From a virus: 48,606 bases of DNA. A program made the translations under genes and the position numbers. The notes beneath the pieces are model-generated. The model was given only the letters and a program-made list of their open reading frames with translations, had not been told where the DNA came from and did no database searches. The number at the start of each line of letters is the position of its first letter. Position 1 is the first letter of the stretch. The stretch is taken from positions 1-48,606 of IMG/VR virus record IMGVR_UViG_3300036859_000526. One strand, given 5' to 3'. This document shows positions 13,279 to 21,766 of the stretch, in pieces.

Positions 13279-14354
13279 GCCATCATCAACGCGGCGTAAA
13301 AGCTGATCGCGCACGCGCGCTCGCCGTCCGTAAACAGCCTCGGTTCATTCCACCAATCGCCATGAAATGTTCCGCCCGCGCCGCAGCGCGCGTGTTCGCC
13401 CATGCACTCTGCCACCCGCGTATCGTGGCCGTACTGCTGCGGCTTGATGCTCTCTTCAGGCACGTAGGGGCACGGCGTCGGAAACGTGTCCTGAAAGACG
13501 TATGGCGAATAATTGCTCAGCATCTTCCCAATCGAGCCCGAGCGCCGTGCGTGATATGTCGCGTAATCCCACAGCGGCTTCACGGGCTGCACGTCCGATA
13601 AGCCGCTGCCGTGACTCGCGAGCACGCCGCTCGGCCTGGAGAACCGCTGCGGATCGATCTTCTGGGTCGCGTGGCCGGCTTCATTCACGAGTTCTAGTAG
13701 GACATGCGGATAGGCGCGGGCGACCTCGCAGGTCTGGGCATAGTGATCTTGCTGTTCGCCCGGGTCGGGCATCATCGCGAGCGTGTCCGCGAAGACGACC
13801 CATTCGACCGCGAAGCCCGCCGCGGCGGTTTGGGCGAAGGTGTCCCGGACCGCTTGCCAGTACCCCGGCGTCCGATGCGACAGGGACCAGCCGGTGTTGT
13901 TCTTTTTTAAGCCGAGGATCCGCAGCCAGTTACACCCAGCGTCGCGACGGTCCTGGAGGATCGGCTGAATGTCTCCGCCCGTCAGCAGGACTTCTGTCAG
14001 CCGGAACTCCGTCGCGCCACGCACAAGGAACCGCACGCCGGCTTGCGTGAAGTGATCGCCATCGATTGCGAGCGGGCCGCCTGGCTGGTGCATGGGCTGC
14101 AGCAGCAGATCCGGCCACTCGACATCGACGAACGGCGGGGTCAAGGTCGGATCAATATTGACGCTCTCGGACGAGGTCACGTACCCGTCAGCGTCGGCCC
14201 GCAGTTCCACTTGATGCCAGTCGGTCGAGATCCCGTCAATCCGCACGCGCCCGCTCGCATCGGTATGGCCACAGCGGTCATTGACGCAGACCACCGCGTC
14301 CACGAGCGGCGCGCCGTCGGGCGATCGCACGGTCACACTAAACGCGCGGGTCAT
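13275..14354 (-). CDS. Glycoside-hydrolase-like TIM-barrel enzyme with N-terminal carboxypeptidase-regulatory-like domain
   Basis: 359 residues. Residues 1-80 look like a carboxypeptidase-regulatory-like beta sandwich (VTVRSPDGAPLVDAVVCVND, TDASGRVRI). From about 100 the pattern is that of a clan GH-A (GH5-like) barrel: GVRFLVRGATEFRL, AGCNWLRILGL, the acid/base candidate LLELVNEAGH (Asn224-Glu225) and a nucleophile candidate in AECMGEH (Glu317 or Glu320). No signal peptide is seen. It could cut a host surface polysaccharide, act as an endolysin-like enzyme, or be a virion depolymerase; the position with membrane proteins argues for the envelope. Family membership is by eye only. Confidence 0.6.
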   Translation of the reverse strand: MTRAFSVTVRSPDGAPLVDAVVCVNDRCGHTDASGRVRIDGISTDWHQVELRADADGYVTSSESVNIDPTLTPPFVDVEWPDLLLQPMHQPGGPLAIDGDHFTQAGVRFLVRGATEFRLTEVLLTGGDIQPILQDRRDAGCNWLRILGLKKNNTGWSLSHRTPGYWQAVRDTFAQTAAAGFAVEWVVFADTLAMMPDPGEQQDHYAQTCEVARAYPHVLLELVNEAGHATQKIDPQRFSRPSGVLASHGSGLSDVQPVKPLWDYATYHARRSGSIGKMLSNYSPYVFQDTFPTPCPYVPEESIKPQQYGHDTRVAECMGEHARCGAGGTFHGDWWNEPRLFTDGERACAISFYAALMMA

Positions 14355-14617
14355 GTGTCTCCTTTCGCCAGCATCCACGCTGCCCGCGCCCGCGCGATCC
14401 GAGCGGGACTCTCGAGCCACGCCTCGATCCGCCGTTCCATCTCGGCATGCTCGGCCGCATCATTCCCGGTGAGCCGCCCCAGACAATACGGGCAGATCAC
14501 CTTGACGACCTTCGATCGCGGACCAGTGGGCTGCTGCTGTCCTTGGCTCCACCTGCCGAGTAAGGCCGGGACCGCGTGCGGTTCGGGCGTGGTGTATCTC
14601 ATAACCGATAGACGCAT
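14351..14617 (-). CDS. Small protein with CxxC and helical tail
   Basis: 88 residues. VICPYCLGRLTGNDAAEHAE provides C-x2-C and a His that may bind zinc, followed by ERRIEAWLESPARIARARAAWML, an amphipathic helix. A second in-frame Met five codons later is an alternative start. ATGA overlap with the hydrolase gene. No family recognised. Confidence 0.6.
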   Translation of the reverse strand: MRLSVMRYTTPEPHAVPALLGRWSQGQQQPTGPRSKVVKVICPYCLGRLTGNDAAEHAEMERRIEAWLESPARIARARAAWMLAKGDT

Positions 14618-14654
14618 TGCCGCTCGACGATGACAACGAGCGTCGCGCCGACGC

Positions 14655-15026
14655 TCACTGTATACGGACTGACGACGGCACAGAGGGGCGCGTTAGCACG
14701 AAAGGGACCGACCGCGCGCTTTCGAGAATGCCGTCGGCCAAGGTCACTTCAAAGGTCTGCTGGCCGCTCGCCGTGAGCGCGGCCGTAATGGCTGACATCG
14801 ACACCGTCGCCGTACAGGTGTTGACGTTCGGCGTCACGGTCGTCGTGAGCACGCAGGTATCCGTCAACGAAATCGCGACGTTGTTGACGTAGAGCACCGC
14901 CGTGTAGCCTTGCACGGTCGCCGCGGGCGTGGTCGCGGGGTACGTGTAGATCGCGGTGGCCGCTTGGGCGAACACGGGCGAGGCGAGCGCGAGGACGACA
15001 ACGACGCTGAGGATCAGGACTTTCAA
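14655..15026 (-). CDS. Secreted beta-rich protein
   Basis: 123 residues. A clear signal peptide, KVLILSVVVVLALASPVFAQ, has a likely cleavage at FAQ-A; with no Cys there it is not a lipoprotein. The mature part is Thr/Ser/Val-rich and beta-like (ATAIYTYPATTPAATVQGYT, VLYVNNVAISL) with two Cys that may pair. It may be exported to the periplasm. The preceding gene encodes a membrane-anchored coiled coil, so an envelope function is likely. Not recognised. Confidence 0.65.
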   Translation of the reverse strand: MKVLILSVVVVLALASPVFAQAATAIYTYPATTPAATVQGYTAVLYVNNVAISLTDTCVLTTTVTPNVNTCTATVSMSAITAALTASGQQTFEVTLADGILESARSVPFVLTRPSVPSSVRIQ

Positions 15027-15027
15027 T

Positions 15028-15411
15028 TCAGGCTCCTTTGGTGACTTTGACCACTTCCGATTTCAAGCTGGTAATTTCCCGGCGCATGTCTGTGATGAGG
15101 CCTTCGGCGTCGGACAATTTCTCCCGCAGATGCGTAAATCCGCCGTTGGTTTGCTCTTCGATCTTCGCCGTGGCCACGGTGAGTTGATCGGCTTTGTCGT
15201 GCCCGATCTGGATCGCGTCGGCCAGCTTGGCGTTCTCGGTTTCGACTTTATCGGAGACGGCTTTGGCGACGGTGACGACCTTCAGCGCCAGTGCCGCCCG
15301 ATCTTCTTGATCCCATTTCCGCTGCCGCCCCTCGCGAAAGTACTGGAACAGCGACGTGCCGATACCCGTGCCGATGACCGTCGCCAGGAGCGCGGCGGTG
15401 CCGGTGTCCAT
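15028..15411 (-). CDS. Membrane-anchored coiled-coil protein, i-spanin or holin-like
   Basis: 127 residues starting at the ATG of a TAATG overlap (15411). TAALLATVIGTGIGTSLFQYF (5-25) is one hydrophobic helix, then a basic stretch (REGRQRKW) and about 85 residues of heptad-like helix (KAVSDKVETENAKLADAIQI, LREKLSDAEGLITDMRREIT). One N-terminal span plus a long coiled coil is the architecture of inner-membrane spanins, and also of some phage structural helpers. It precedes a secreted protein. The spanin role is a proposal from architecture. Confidence 0.55.
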   Translation of the reverse strand: MDTGTAALLATVIGTGIGTSLFQYFREGRQRKWDQEDRAALALKVVTVAKAVSDKVETENAKLADAIQIGHDKADQLTVATAKIEEQTNGGFTHLREKLSDAEGLITDMRREITSLKSEVVKVTKGA

Positions 15412-15731
15412 TAGCCGGTGACCTCCACGACACGTTTGACCTCCACGAGCCACACGGTGCCTTCGCCGCGCCGATCCAAGGCCGCCGTCACTTGGTCCGC
15501 CAAGCCGGCCAACGTGGCATCCCGGGCCACTATCTCCATGGTTTCCCGGTGCTTCACCAGGGCCACAAAGGGTTCGGGAGGTAAGGGCTGGGTCGTTTTG
15601 ACCACGGTCCGCGCGATCTCATTCGCCGCAAATGCCGCCACGGCGGGCCAGAACCCCTCCCCTTTGGGGGTGGATTCGCTCACCACTTCCAAGAGGTGGG
15701 CGAGGCGTTGGACGAGGACCGGATCAGCCAT
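15411..15731 (-). CDS. Hypothetical protein, first gene of the 12-15.7 kb operon
   Basis: 106 residues, helical (VLVQRLAHLLEVVSE, PAVAAFAANEIARTVVK, AGLADQVTAALDRRG) with a C-terminal beta strand (WLVEVKRVVEV). Not recognised. An AGAGAAGA site precedes the ATG. It is divergent from the plus-strand lipoprotein at 15793 across 61 bases that must hold promoters for one or both, though no clear box stands out. Confidence 0.6.
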   Translation of the reverse strand: MADPVLVQRLAHLLEVVSESTPKGEGFWPAVAAFAANEIARTVVKTTQPLPPEPFVALVKHRETMEIVARDATLAGLADQVTAALDRRGEGTVWLVEVKRVVEVTG

Positions 15732-15792
15732 ACGGGGCTTCGTCTTCTCTTTCGCTAGACGACTGTGCTACACCTACTAGCTGAGGTAACCC

Positions 15793-15945
15793 ATGCGCGT
15801 CCTTCTGATCACGATTGTGCTGGCCACGTGCGGGTATCCACTCAAGCCCCTCACGCCGTACGGGTGTAAAGACATTCGCGGGGTGTGCATCTGCGACAGC
15901 AACGGCGAGCATTGCGAGTGGCAATGGGTCTGTGTGCCCTACTGA
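15793..15945 (+). CDS. Small Cys-rich lipoprotein-like protein
   Basis: 50 residues, SD gaggt eight bases before the ATG. MRVLLITIVLATCGYP is a short hydrophobic signal with a lipobox-like LATC (Thr at -1 is unusual). The remainder has six more Cys in short spacing (YGCKDIRGVCICDS, EHCEWQWVC), suggesting a small disulfide-bonded or metal-binding domain. It lies on the plus strand between two minus-strand operons, like the other two lipoproteins of the plus cassette, and looks like an independently acquired small gene. Confidence 0.6.
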   Translation: MRVLLITIVLATCGYPLKPLTPYGCKDIRGVCICDSNGEHCEWQWVCVPY

Positions 15946-15949
15946 CATC

Positions 15950-16051
15950 GTGATCCGACGCTTCGCCGCGTGGATTGAGTATTGGTGGCCCACCCTCTGT
16001 TGGCCACTCGCGCTCATCGTCTTATTGCTCATCTTTGGCTGGCCCTTTTAG
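15950..16051 (+). CDS. Tiny membrane peptide
   Basis: 33 residues from a GTG four bases after the lipoprotein stop. It has a basic start (IRRFAAW) and a strongly hydrophobic helix (LCWPLALIVLLLIFGW). Its last 30 bases overlap the end of the virion gene 16022-17320 tail to tail. The hydrophobic helix supports a real peptide, but the antisense overlap and GTG start keep confidence low. Confidence 0.4.
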   Translation: MIRRFAAWIEYWWPTLCWPLALIVLLLIFGWPF

Positions 16052-17320
16052 TTCACGCATAAACTGCAGCGCCCTGAGAATCTGAGCACGCGTTGCCACC
16101 GGCGCGACCACACGCTTGGAGGCAATCCCAGCCCCAGCCAAGACCGGCTTAGACGTGAGTGCGCGGTAGGCGGCATACGCCGTTCCCGCCCCAATCGGTC
16201 CGCCAGTGATCGCGCCTCCACCGGCCGTCGCGGCTCCGATCAAATTTGTGAGCCGAGTTGGCTGATGCGTCGCTTCTTCCAACGCCTGCGTTAACCCAAT
16301 CAGCGCTTGCGTCTGGCGATTCGACGCGCCGATCTCGCTGACGCCGACGCGTTCAGCGTTCGCTTCGATGGCTTTCCGGTACGCCTGGGCGACTTTTAAA
16401 TCACTCATCGCGTCGATGTCTTTGATGATTGCGCCGCGCTCCTGCGCACGAAACGCGGTATCAGCCTTAGCCTGCGCAGCTTGCTTGAGTTCGTTCGCCG
16501 TCGTGAGCGGAACCCCAGTTGGATTACGGGCAGCCAGTTGTCTGGCGCGGTTCGATACATCGATCCGCTCGTCTGGGCCGCCGAGCCGATAGCGCAGGCC
16601 AGCTTCTCTGGCCGGGTCGCGTAACGCGGGAATCACTTGCGCACGCACGTCCACAGGAGCCGCTCCGGCCGTCTCCGCCCGTTGCAATAATCCCCTGGTG
16701 TTCGCAGCCGATCCCTCTAAGGCGGACTCCGCTCGAGCCATCCCGCCTTCCGTCGGGAGCACCGCGCGGGCCATGCCCTCTTCCATCGCCCCAGGAAATG
16801 CGCGATTGATGCGTCGACTCGGATTCACGGCCGCGGTGTAGAGTGCTTGGCCGCCAGACCCAGCCACCTTCGCTGGTAGCGCGAGCGGGTTCAACGCTTC
16901 AGAGATCTGGCCGATGGTTGTGGCTGATTTGAGAAAGCCACCAGCCTTCGCGGCCGTCGCCGCAGGGCCTAGCACGAGCGACAAATCAGAGGCCATCCCA
17001 ACTGGGTCGTTGTACGCAGTGGCGAGCCACGCATCGTACGAGCCGTAGCGCTTTTTAATAGCGTCAACGATCATGCTGCCTGTCTGCGTCGGTTCCTTGG
17101 CGAGCTTGGCGATCGTTTCAATGGTCTGCAGAGGATGCATAACGGCGTTCCCAAAACCTGACGCCATATTCATCCCGCTCGTGACGACGTTCCGCGCGAA
17201 GCCCATCGCACTTGGCTGCTCGATCGGCGCACCACTCGGCGCTGGTTGCCCAGCGTTTGGATCGGTGGAGAGATAGCCCTCTTGGCCAGCGTTTGGATCC
17301 ATCGAACGATATTGCGGCAT
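16022..17320 (-). CDS. Internal virion / injection protein C
   Basis: 432 residues and the last gene of the structural operon. The N-terminus repeats DPNAGQ twice; then come hydrophobic/Ala-rich helices (AATAAKAGGFLKSATTIGQI) and long helices with heptad features, and a Gly/Ala-rich segment (GAATAGGGAITGGPIGAGTAY) near residue 370 that could insert in a membrane. Large Ala/Gly/Gln-rich proteins after the tail genes are typical of podovirus ejection proteins (T7 gp14-16, P22 gp7/16/20 in role). No lytic transglycosylase motif is visible. Confidence 0.6.
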   Translation of the reverse strand: MPQYRSMDPNAGQEGYLSTDPNAGQPAPSGAPIEQPSAMGFARNVVTSGMNMASGFGNAVMHPLQTIETIAKLAKEPTQTGSMIVDAIKKRYGSYDAWLATAYNDPVGMASDLSLVLGPAATAAKAGGFLKSATTIGQISEALNPLALPAKVAGSGGQALYTAAVNPSRRINRAFPGAMEEGMARAVLPTEGGMARAESALEGSAANTRGLLQRAETAGAAPVDVRAQVIPALRDPAREAGLRYRLGGPDERIDVSNRARQLAARNPTGVPLTTANELKQAAQAKADTAFRAQERGAIIKDIDAMSDLKVAQAYRKAIEANAERVGVSEIGASNRQTQALIGLTQALEEATHQPTRLTNLIGAATAGGGAITGGPIGAGTAYAAYRALTSKPVLAGAGIASKRVVAPVATRAQILRALQFMRELKGPAKDEQ

Positions 17321-18687
17321 CAGGGCACCCCCGCCGCTTTCCAGCCCTTGCCATCCCAGACGGCAGGTTGTCCGTTGACCGTGCGTCGCTCACCAACCGC
17401 CGGTCCGCTGGTCGTCCCACCATCGCCGCTCCGGATGTTGCCCGCCGTCGTGCGGAAGCCTTCAATCACCCGCCGCCTTGCGCTTTGCTTCTGGCGAATC
17501 ACGGCCGCGGAATCACCAGGCTGCACAAAGTAGATCTTGTCAAAGCGGGTGTATTCAGAGGGCTGAATCGCCGCGCCAGACTCACGCCGCAGGGCCGCGT
17601 TGATGAACTCATCCCGCCCTTGGGCGTAGAGCTGGCCTTGTGGCGACTTCAAGAGGTTCGGCAGTTGAACATTCGCCTGCGCGCCGAGCGAGGCCATCGT
17701 GGCTTCGAACGGTGTCACGTTCGTATGCGCCGACTCACTCCGTGAGAGGTAGGCGGCCGAGAGCTTGCTCGTATCTGAGGCCCGGCCCGCCCCGGCACCC
17801 TGCGGTAATGACACCAGCGTCGTCTCGCCGGTATCCATGTTGATCCGTACAAGGCCTGTCGTGCCGTCCGGGTTGGTAATCGGTTGCACGTTGAAACGGT
17901 TGCGCGGTTGCCCCGCGGTCCGGTCATCGGCCTGGCCGTACTTCTTCCGGGCGCCTTCGATCTGCGCCTGCCGCTCCGGCGGCGCGTCAATGTATTCCTC
18001 GAAACTCCCGGGTTGCGCAGACGGTCGTGTTTTCACATACGGCTTCGCCGGTTGCCCGCTCGCATCCATCGCCGGCGCACTGAACAACGCCCGGAGCGCG
18101 GAGGGTTTGATGTCCCCGAACTGCTCACCGGTTTTCAGCGTGATCGAATCGCCAGCCATCGCTTCGGGGCCGTACTGTTTCTCCGCCCGCTCGTACAACG
18201 CTTTCGCGCGCCGCTTCTTCCCTTCCGACACCAGCTGCGTCATGTTCGGGAGCGGGCCTTGCGGGGTCCCCGGCGGTACGCCGTAGTCCTGTTGCGCGCC
18301 GAGTCTGGCGACTGTGAGTTGGTTCTGTGCCTGCAACGGATCGGCGTCCGGCGGCAGAATCTCTTCGGGCGCCTTTTGCAGCGCGCCGAGCATGCCCTGA
18401 TTTTCGTTGCGGTACGCACTCACCCGCGCCAAGGCTTGCTGCGCCGCCTGATGCGCGGACGTCTGCTGCTGTTGCTGATTCGCGCGCTCGTTATCCGCCT
18501 GCAGGTTCTGGATCTGGGCGTCCGCGAGCGCATCCTGTCGGCCCATCGTGTGGGCTTGCAGCTGCTGTTGGCGGATCCGATCTTGGGATTGCAGATACCC
18601 TTGCATCATCGCGGCGGAACGTGGATTCCCCGGCTTGCCGAGCGCCAAGGGCGCCAGCGCGAGCAACTGATCCCAATCGATGCCCAT
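17320..18687 (-). CDS. Internal virion / injection protein B
   Basis: 455 residues. Gln-rich helical N-terminus (QSQDRIRQQQLQAHTMGRQD, NERANQQQQQTSAHQAAQQA), a basic middle region and a beta-like segment (NPDGTTGLVRINMDTGETTLV), with GRRTVNGQPAVWDGKGW at the C-terminus resembling short repeats near the end of phage pilot proteins. The start lies in a TAATG overlap with the gene before it. Placed as an ejection protein by composition and position only. Confidence 0.55.
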   Translation of the reverse strand: MGIDWDQLLALAPLALGKPGNPRSAAMMQGYLQSQDRIRQQQLQAHTMGRQDALADAQIQNLQADNERANQQQQQTSAHQAAQQALARVSAYRNENQGMLGALQKAPEEILPPDADPLQAQNQLTVARLGAQQDYGVPPGTPQGPLPNMTQLVSEGKKRRAKALYERAEKQYGPEAMAGDSITLKTGEQFGDIKPSALRALFSAPAMDASGQPAKPYVKTRPSAQPGSFEEYIDAPPERQAQIEGARKKYGQADDRTAGQPRNRFNVQPITNPDGTTGLVRINMDTGETTLVSLPQGAGAGRASDTSKLSAAYLSRSESAHTNVTPFEATMASLGAQANVQLPNLLKSPQGQLYAQGRDEFINAALRRESGAAIQPSEYTRFDKIYFVQPGDSAAVIRQKQSARRRVIEGFRTTAGNIRSGDGGTTSGPAVGERRTVNGQPAVWDGKGWKAAGVP

Positions 18688-20099
18688 TACCGCGTCCCTC
18701 CCTGCCCCGTCAGATACGGCAGCATATTGCCGAGCATCTGCCAGTACTGGGCGTTCTGCTGATCCTGATACTGGCCCTGTTGGTTCTGGGCGTTGTAGAG
18801 CTGCATCGCGTTATTGAACAGCGCATCGGGTGACCCGCCCATGCCCATCGCCTGCAAGGCGTCGGCTTGCGCTTGCGCCGGCAACCGATAGAGCTGTTGC
18901 GAGAGATTGATCCCCTGCTCGCGCGGCTTGTTCATCGCCGCGTCCAGCATCTGCAAGTACTGCAGATCCGCCCCGCCCGCGCCGCGTTGAATCCCCGGAA
19001 TCGCGCCGAGCAAGGCTTGCGCTTCCTGCTCCCGGGAGCGCTTCTCATTGATCTGGCGGTACGCGAGATCGCCTTGGGCAGCCGCGCGGCGTTCGTCAAA
19101 CCCGCGATTGACCTGGCCGAATAGCTCTTGGGCCACACCCGAGGTCGGATCGAACCCGCGCGAACCGACGTTCTCCAGGGCCCGTTTGTTCGCCGCCGTC
19201 CGGTCGCGTTCGATCGGGTCGAGCATCTGGGTCCGCAGGATTTCCTGTTCCGCCCCGGTGTAGGCCGGTTGCTGGAGTTGGCTCGCCCGCTGGCCCAGGA
19301 AATCCGTCAAGCGTTTGGTCGCGCCTTGCGCGTCGGTCATCTGCCCGCGCAGCCCGACATTTGCCTGCCCTTGGGCCGTGCGTTGCGCCTCGAGCGCCTG
19401 CATCTGCTGCATCAGGTACGCTTCAAACTGCCGCGTCGAGGGATCCCCAAATTGGGCGGTATACCCGCCGGGCATCGCCCCATTGGCCCCGTTGAACGCG
19501 GCCATGTACGAACTGGCGCTGTTCCCTTGCACGCCCGGGGTGTTCGGGTAGCCGGCGAGCTTGCCCCCCGGGGCCCGCATCGCATTCCCCGCTGCCGTGC
19601 CGATCCCGGTGACCCCACCAACATTGCCTTGGTAGCCGTTGTTCTGCTCCGCCTCCCAGCGTGGCCCGCCGACCAGCGTGTGTTGCACGCGCTGATGTGG
19701 CCCGCCGTAATCGTAGTACTCATCGTAGATGTTGCCCTCGGGGCTCCTGATTTTGTCCCCGCTGACTTGTGTCCAGCCCTGGAATTCTGGTCGCCTGAGC
19801 ACGTCGCCGATACTCCCGCTCGCGGCCAGCGTCGTACCCGCGAGGTACTTGTGCGAGGTGCCCTGCGTGGGATCCCCCCATTTCCTGGCATCAAAGCCGA
19901 GCGGGGCTGCCGCCGCGCGCGCGTCCGTGATCTGGCGCTGCTGCTGCACGGGATCACCGCCGCCGAAATCCGTCGCACTGTACGGATTCGCGGGCGCGTC
20001 CGCGGCTGGCGCTGGTGGCGGCGCATACGGATCCGTCCGCGCCACGGGCTGCGTCGTATTCACGGGCCGACGCTGGCGCGTATAGTCAATCAGGGCCAT
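18687..20099 (-). CDS. Internal virion / injection protein A
   Basis: 470 residues. Pro/Ala-rich N-terminus, a Gly/Asn-rich middle (NGYQGNVGGVTGIGTAAGNA) and long Gln/Ala/Arg helices (YLMQQMQALEAQRTAQGQAN, NEKRSREQEAQALLGAI). Ends Gln/Tyr/Asn-rich (NAQNQQGQYQDQQNAQYWQ), an unusual composition seen in virion-internal proteins. No enzyme motif visible. The TAATG overlap at both ends places it in a coupled run with its neighbours. Confidence 0.55.
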   Translation of the reverse strand: MALIDYTRQRRPVNTTQPVARTDPYAPPPAPAADAPANPYSATDFGGGDPVQQQRQITDARAAAAPLGFDARKWGDPTQGTSHKYLAGTTLAASGSIGDVLRRPEFQGWTQVSGDKIRSPEGNIYDEYYDYGGPHQRVQHTLVGGPRWEAEQNNGYQGNVGGVTGIGTAAGNAMRAPGGKLAGYPNTPGVQGNSASSYMAAFNGANGAMPGGYTAQFGDPSTRQFEAYLMQQMQALEAQRTAQGQANVGLRGQMTDAQGATKRLTDFLGQRASQLQQPAYTGAEQEILRTQMLDPIERDRTAANKRALENVGSRGFDPTSGVAQELFGQVNRGFDERRAAAQGDLAYRQINEKRSREQEAQALLGAIPGIQRGAGGADLQYLQMLDAAMNKPREQGINLSQQLYRLPAQAQADALQAMGMGGSPDALFNNAMQLYNAQNQQGQYQDQQNAQYWQMLGNMLPYLTGQGGTR

Positions 20100-20890
20100 T
20101 AGCGGGGCCTCCGAGTGGTGGCGAGGCGTTGGACGGCTTGCTGCATCGGATCCGAGGCCATTGACGGGGACGCACTCGCGGGCGCGGTCAACGTCGGCAG
20201 CATGTACGGGCCTTGCTGCGCACTGGTCGGCAAGCGCGACTGGGCGAGTTTCAAGATCGATTCATAGAGCGGGTTCTGCATCAGCATCCGCTGCTTTTGC
20301 AGATTCAGGATCTCTTGCAGTTCCGGAGGCGTGCCACCGCTCGCGCCGCCGCGACTCGTCAACGCGCTCCCAACCGCAGGCACGAGCGCAGGCGCCGCCT
20401 TTGCGAGCGTCCGCCCCACACGGGACAACGCGCCGCCCGCGCCGACTTCGGTCGCACCCGTCACCGCGGCGGGCAACGACGCCGCGCCGCCCCCGACCCC
20501 GGTCAAGCCGATCCCGCCCCCGGTGCCAAAGCCCGATCCAGCCAGACCCGTGACCGCGCCGGTTTCGCCGATGCCGACCCCGCCCGCGCCGGTAGCCCCC
20601 GCGGCGCCCGCACCGCCGCCCCCTAAGGCACCGAGCGCGGCCCCACCGCCGACAATCGCCCCGAACCCCAGCGCCGACTTGCCAATGTCGGCCGCAATAT
20701 TCCGGTCCACATACAACCCGTTGTCGTTGATGTGATACCCATGCGGGATGGGGATGCCCCATTCCTTGGCGTAGCGTGTGATGGTGTCGGTGCCGAGCGC
20801 CTGCCGGATGTCGATCCCACGCCGCGCCGCTTCCGCGCGGTAGCGGTCGTTGAACGCCTTGATCGCCGGGTCTCGCTCACGTTTCCCCAT
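20099..20890 (-). CDS. Gly/Ala-rich virion protein
   Basis: 263 residues. The basic N-terminal domain (KAFNDRYRAEAARRGIDIRQ) contains a motif HINDNGLYVDRN. A central 120 residues are almost entirely Gly/Ala with scattered hydrophobics (GAIVGGGAALGALGGGGAGA), followed by a helical C-terminal part. Such glycine-rich stretches may cross a membrane during DNA ejection. Role inferred from position before the other internal proteins. Confidence 0.55.
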   Translation of the reverse strand: MGKRERDPAIKAFNDRYRAEAARRGIDIRQALGTDTITRYAKEWGIPIPHGYHINDNGLYVDRNIAADIGKSALGFGAIVGGGAALGALGGGGAGAAGATGAGGVGIGETGAVTGLAGSGFGTGGGIGLTGVGGGAASLPAAVTGATEVGAGGALSRVGRTLAKAAPALVPAVGSALTSRGGASGGTPPELQEILNLQKQRMLMQNPLYESILKLAQSRLPTSAQQGPYMLPTLTAPASASPSMASDPMQQAVQRLATTRRPR

Positions 20891-20894
20891 TGCC

Positions 20895-21764
20895 TTAACC
20901 CATCGCCTGCAGGGACGTCCGCGTCAGGACCTGTTTCGCGTCCAACAAGGCGACGTCCAGCGTCTCGAGCCGCGCCGTCAGATCCGCTTTCTGGTGCCGC
21001 GCATACCACGGCAGTTTCGCCAGCGCCTGATGGATCTGGGCCCCGTCCTGCTTGATCCGATCAATCGTCAACTGCGCCTGCTGCACCGGGAGATCGGCTT
21101 TCGGTTCAAAGGCGTACTGATAGCTCGCCTTGCAGATCGGGGCACTCTCGGGGAGCACGATCTTGATCCCGCGCCCCGTGGCCAAGCCGATCAGAAATTC
21201 AAAGTTCGGCCGTTGCTGCACGTATTCCCACTGCGTGGCGAGGTGAATCCCGTAGATGTGAATCTCCTGGTAGCCTTCCGCGATGGCGAGCATCAGCATC
21301 CACGCGGGCGTCGACACTTCGTAATCGGGCCCGGGCCCGACGGTGCCTTTGCGCGAATACCGCAACGGCCAGAACGGTTTGAACCACTCAAGGAGTTGCG
21401 CTTTGGGAAACGTGACGCTCGTCGGGAAATCCTTCCGGGCTTCGGCGAGAATCACCGGCATGGCGCGGGTTTTTAACCACTCCAAATGTCCTTCGGGGCG
21501 GAGATAGACGCCCAACGGGACCGTCTGCGGGTCGACCACGCGTTGATCGCGCGGGCGAAAGGACATTTGATGGAACGGATGCAGATCGAACCACTTGTCC
21601 GCCCGTGGGACACCGATCAGATACGCATCGTTGAGGCCCCAGACTTCGATCGTCTTGTCCTGCCAGGGACACTGACTCCACGAGGGCGCTGTGCCGATGA
21701 TGGCGCAGCGTTTGAGAGGGGCCGGCGTCGTCATCGCCGTATTCGTGACCGTCGTCTCGCTCAT
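20895..21764 (-). CDS. DUF115 / GT42-sialyltransferase-like protein in the tail operon
   Basis: 289 residues from the ATG at 21764. KRCAIIGTAPSWSQCP (18-33), VWGLNDAYL and ADKWFDLHP (55-62) resemble the donor-site opening of DUF115 and GT42 proteins (GxGPS...CN). STPAWMLMLAIAEGYQEIHI followed by YGIH (151-174) matches the second conserved block (T.G..M...A...GYk.IyL.GID). GT42 enzymes use CMP-sialic acid. It lies two bases after a tail-fibre-like gene and before internal virion genes. It may be a glycosyltransferase for the virion or host glycans, or an inactive relative; the catalytic residues of GT42 cannot be placed with confidence. Confidence 0.55.
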   Translation of the reverse strand: MSETTVTNTAMTTPAPLKRCAIIGTAPSWSQCPWQDKTIEVWGLNDAYLIGVPRADKWFDLHPFHQMSFRPRDQRVVDPQTVPLGVYLRPEGHLEWLKTRAMPVILAEARKDFPTSVTFPKAQLLEWFKPFWPLRYSRKGTVGPGPDYEVSTPAWMLMLAIAEGYQEIHIYGIHLATQWEYVQQRPNFEFLIGLATGRGIKIVLPESAPICKASYQYAFEPKADLPVQQAQLTIDRIKQDGAQIHQALAKLPWYARHQKADLTARLETLDVALLDAKQVLTRTSLQAMG

Positions 21765-21766
21765 GC

